64,000 nt of DNA, taken from NCBI RefSeq assembly GCF_026642255.1, contig NZ_CP113264.1, positions 1,550,001-1,614,000 on the forward strand. The letters run 5' to 3'. This stretch comes from Streptomonospora nanhaiensis. GTDB taxonomy: Bacteria > Actinomycetota > Actinomycetes > Streptosporangiales > Streptosporangiaceae. Below the pieces are notes generated by a model that saw only the letters and a list, made by a program, of their open reading frames with translations, searched no databases and was not told the origin of the DNA. The translations under genes were made by a program, and so were the position numbers. Positions 63,250-64,000 of the stretch are shown one piece after another (the stretch's first letter is position 1; every line of letters begins with the position of its first letter).

Positions 63250-64000
63250 TCAGGACGAGCCGACCGGGAGCCCCTCGTCCAGGACTCCGCCGTCCCCCGC
63301 CTCGGAGATGTGCAGCGCGGCGACCAGCTCCCGGTAGAGGGGGTCCCGGTCCAGCAGCTCGCGGTGCGTGCCCCGGGAGCGGACACGGCCGTCCTCCATC
63401 AGGACGATGCTGTCGGCGTGGATCACCGTCGACAGCCGGTGGGCGATGGTGACCACGGCCTTCCGGTCGGCGTGGCGGCGCAGGCTCTCCGTGATCGCCG
63501 CCTCCGTGATCGCGTCCACCTGCGAGGTGGCCTCGTCCAGCAGCAGCACGTCCGGGGAGCACAGCAGGGCGCGTGCCAGGGCGATGCGCTGCCGCTGCCC
63601 GCCCGAGAACGACGTGGCGTCGAGCTGGGTGTCCAGGCCCTCCTCCAGGGCGTCGACCTTGTCCGCCAACCCGACCTCGTCCAGGACCCGGCGCACGTCC
63701 TCCTCCGAGGCGTCGGGCCTGCTGAACAGCAGGTTCTCGCGGACGGTCCCGGGGATCACCGGGGTGTCCTGCTCGACGTACGCGAAGTGGCCGCGCACCT
63801 GCCTGGGGGTGAGCGACGGGTAGGGCGTCCCGGCCAGCGCGAGCTCCCCCTCCACCGGTTCGAGGAAGCGCAGCAGCAGCGAGAACACGGTGGTCTTGCC
63901 CGCGCCCGACGGTCCGACGATGGCGGTGTGCCCCCGCCGGGGGATGCTCAGGTCGACCCGGTCCAGCGCGGCCTCGGCTCCGGGGGCGTACCGGGCGGTG
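63250..64000 (-). CDS. ABC exporter, ATP-binding domain (partial)
   Basis: The C-terminal part of an ABC transporter; its 5' end is off the right edge. The visible sequence is the nucleotide-binding domain: Walker A GPSGAGKTT (about 63900-63930), Q-loop VEQDTPVIPG, signature SFSGGQRQRIALARALL, Walker B VLLLDEATSQVD, and H-loop TIAHRLSTV. This arrangement, with FSGGQRQR and the DEATSQVD D-loop, is typical of type IV exporters with a fused N-terminal membrane domain. Substrate unknown. Confidence 0.93.
   Translation of the reverse strand, partial: TARYAPGAEAALDRVDLSIPRRGHTAIVGPSGAGKTTVFSLLLRFLEPVEGELALAGTPYPSLTPRQVRGHFAYVEQDTPVIPGTVRENLLFSRPDASEEDVRRVLDEVGLADKVDALEEGLDTQLDATSFSGGQRQRIALARALLCSPDVLLLDEATSQVDAITEAAITESLRRHADRKAVVTIAHRLSTVIHADSIVLMEDGRVRSRGTHRELLDRDPLYRELVAALHISEAGDGGVLDEGLPVGSS

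Overview
The window is very GC-rich (nearly every third codon position is G or C), uses many GTG starts, and keeps a conserved actinobacterial gene order: clpX, folC, ndk, mreBCD, mrdA, rodA, the TIGR03960/TIGR03936 pair, an RNase E/G, rplU, rpmA, obgE, proB, proA, nadD, rsfS. This suggests a chromosomal stretch of a filamentous actinomycete, most like Nocardiopsis or a relative. The genus is inferred from gene order and composition, not from a search.

Region by region: 1-431 is the 3' end of clpX. 561-1271 is a DUF305 lipoprotein. 1584-6093 holds three tandem secreted LVIVD-repeat proteins whose central parts are almost identical at the DNA level. 6190-8928 is a divergent pair of FolC-family Mur ligases, followed by a DUF4233 membrane protein and ndk. 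10152-15995 is a compact cell-elongation operon (mreB, mreC, mreD, PBP2, rodA). 16264-20338 holds two radical-SAM-associated genes separated by a TetR gene, then RNase E/G, the ribosomal proteins L21 and L27, the Obg GTPase and glutamate 5-kinase (proB).

The expected next gene, proA, does not follow. Between proB (ends 27130) and proA (starts 45333) lie 18.2 kb of accessory genes. The left part has an alpha/beta hydrolase, two SDR oxidoreductases, a PemK/MazF-like protein and a TetR regulator with a visible pair of operator palindromes. The right part (about 31.3-44.8 kb) looks like a compact, unfamiliar biosynthetic or signalling cluster. It holds a Tat-exported cyclase-family hydrolase, two paralogous PaaK-like adenylate-forming enzymes at opposite ends, a class A FAD monooxygenase, a 14-TM exporter, an AfsA-type butenolide synthase, a HAD phosphatase, a KAS III-like ketosynthase, a MarR regulator and an aldo/keto reductase. 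AfsA plus HAD phosphatase is the core of gamma-butyrolactone and furan signal biosynthesis. A 14-bp element (GCATAAGATAYCTT) recurs in two promoter regions of the cluster, with a related copy elsewhere in it, which suggests one regulator controls it. This is the best candidate for a new system in the window.

After proA come a secreted beta-strand-rich protein, an arylformamidase-like hydrolase, an M48 metallopeptidase, nadD-rsfS-phosphatase, tRNA-Ala(GGC), an epoxide hydrolase divergent from a WYL regulator, and an RibD-like reductase. A sugar-utilisation locus follows: a GH13 glucosidase and LacI repressor diverge from a binding protein and two permeases, with matching LacI-type half operators. 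The window ends with an alpha-hydroxy-acid oxidase and the 3' part of an ABC exporter. Many genes are followed by long GC-rich hairpins typical of actinobacterial terminators.
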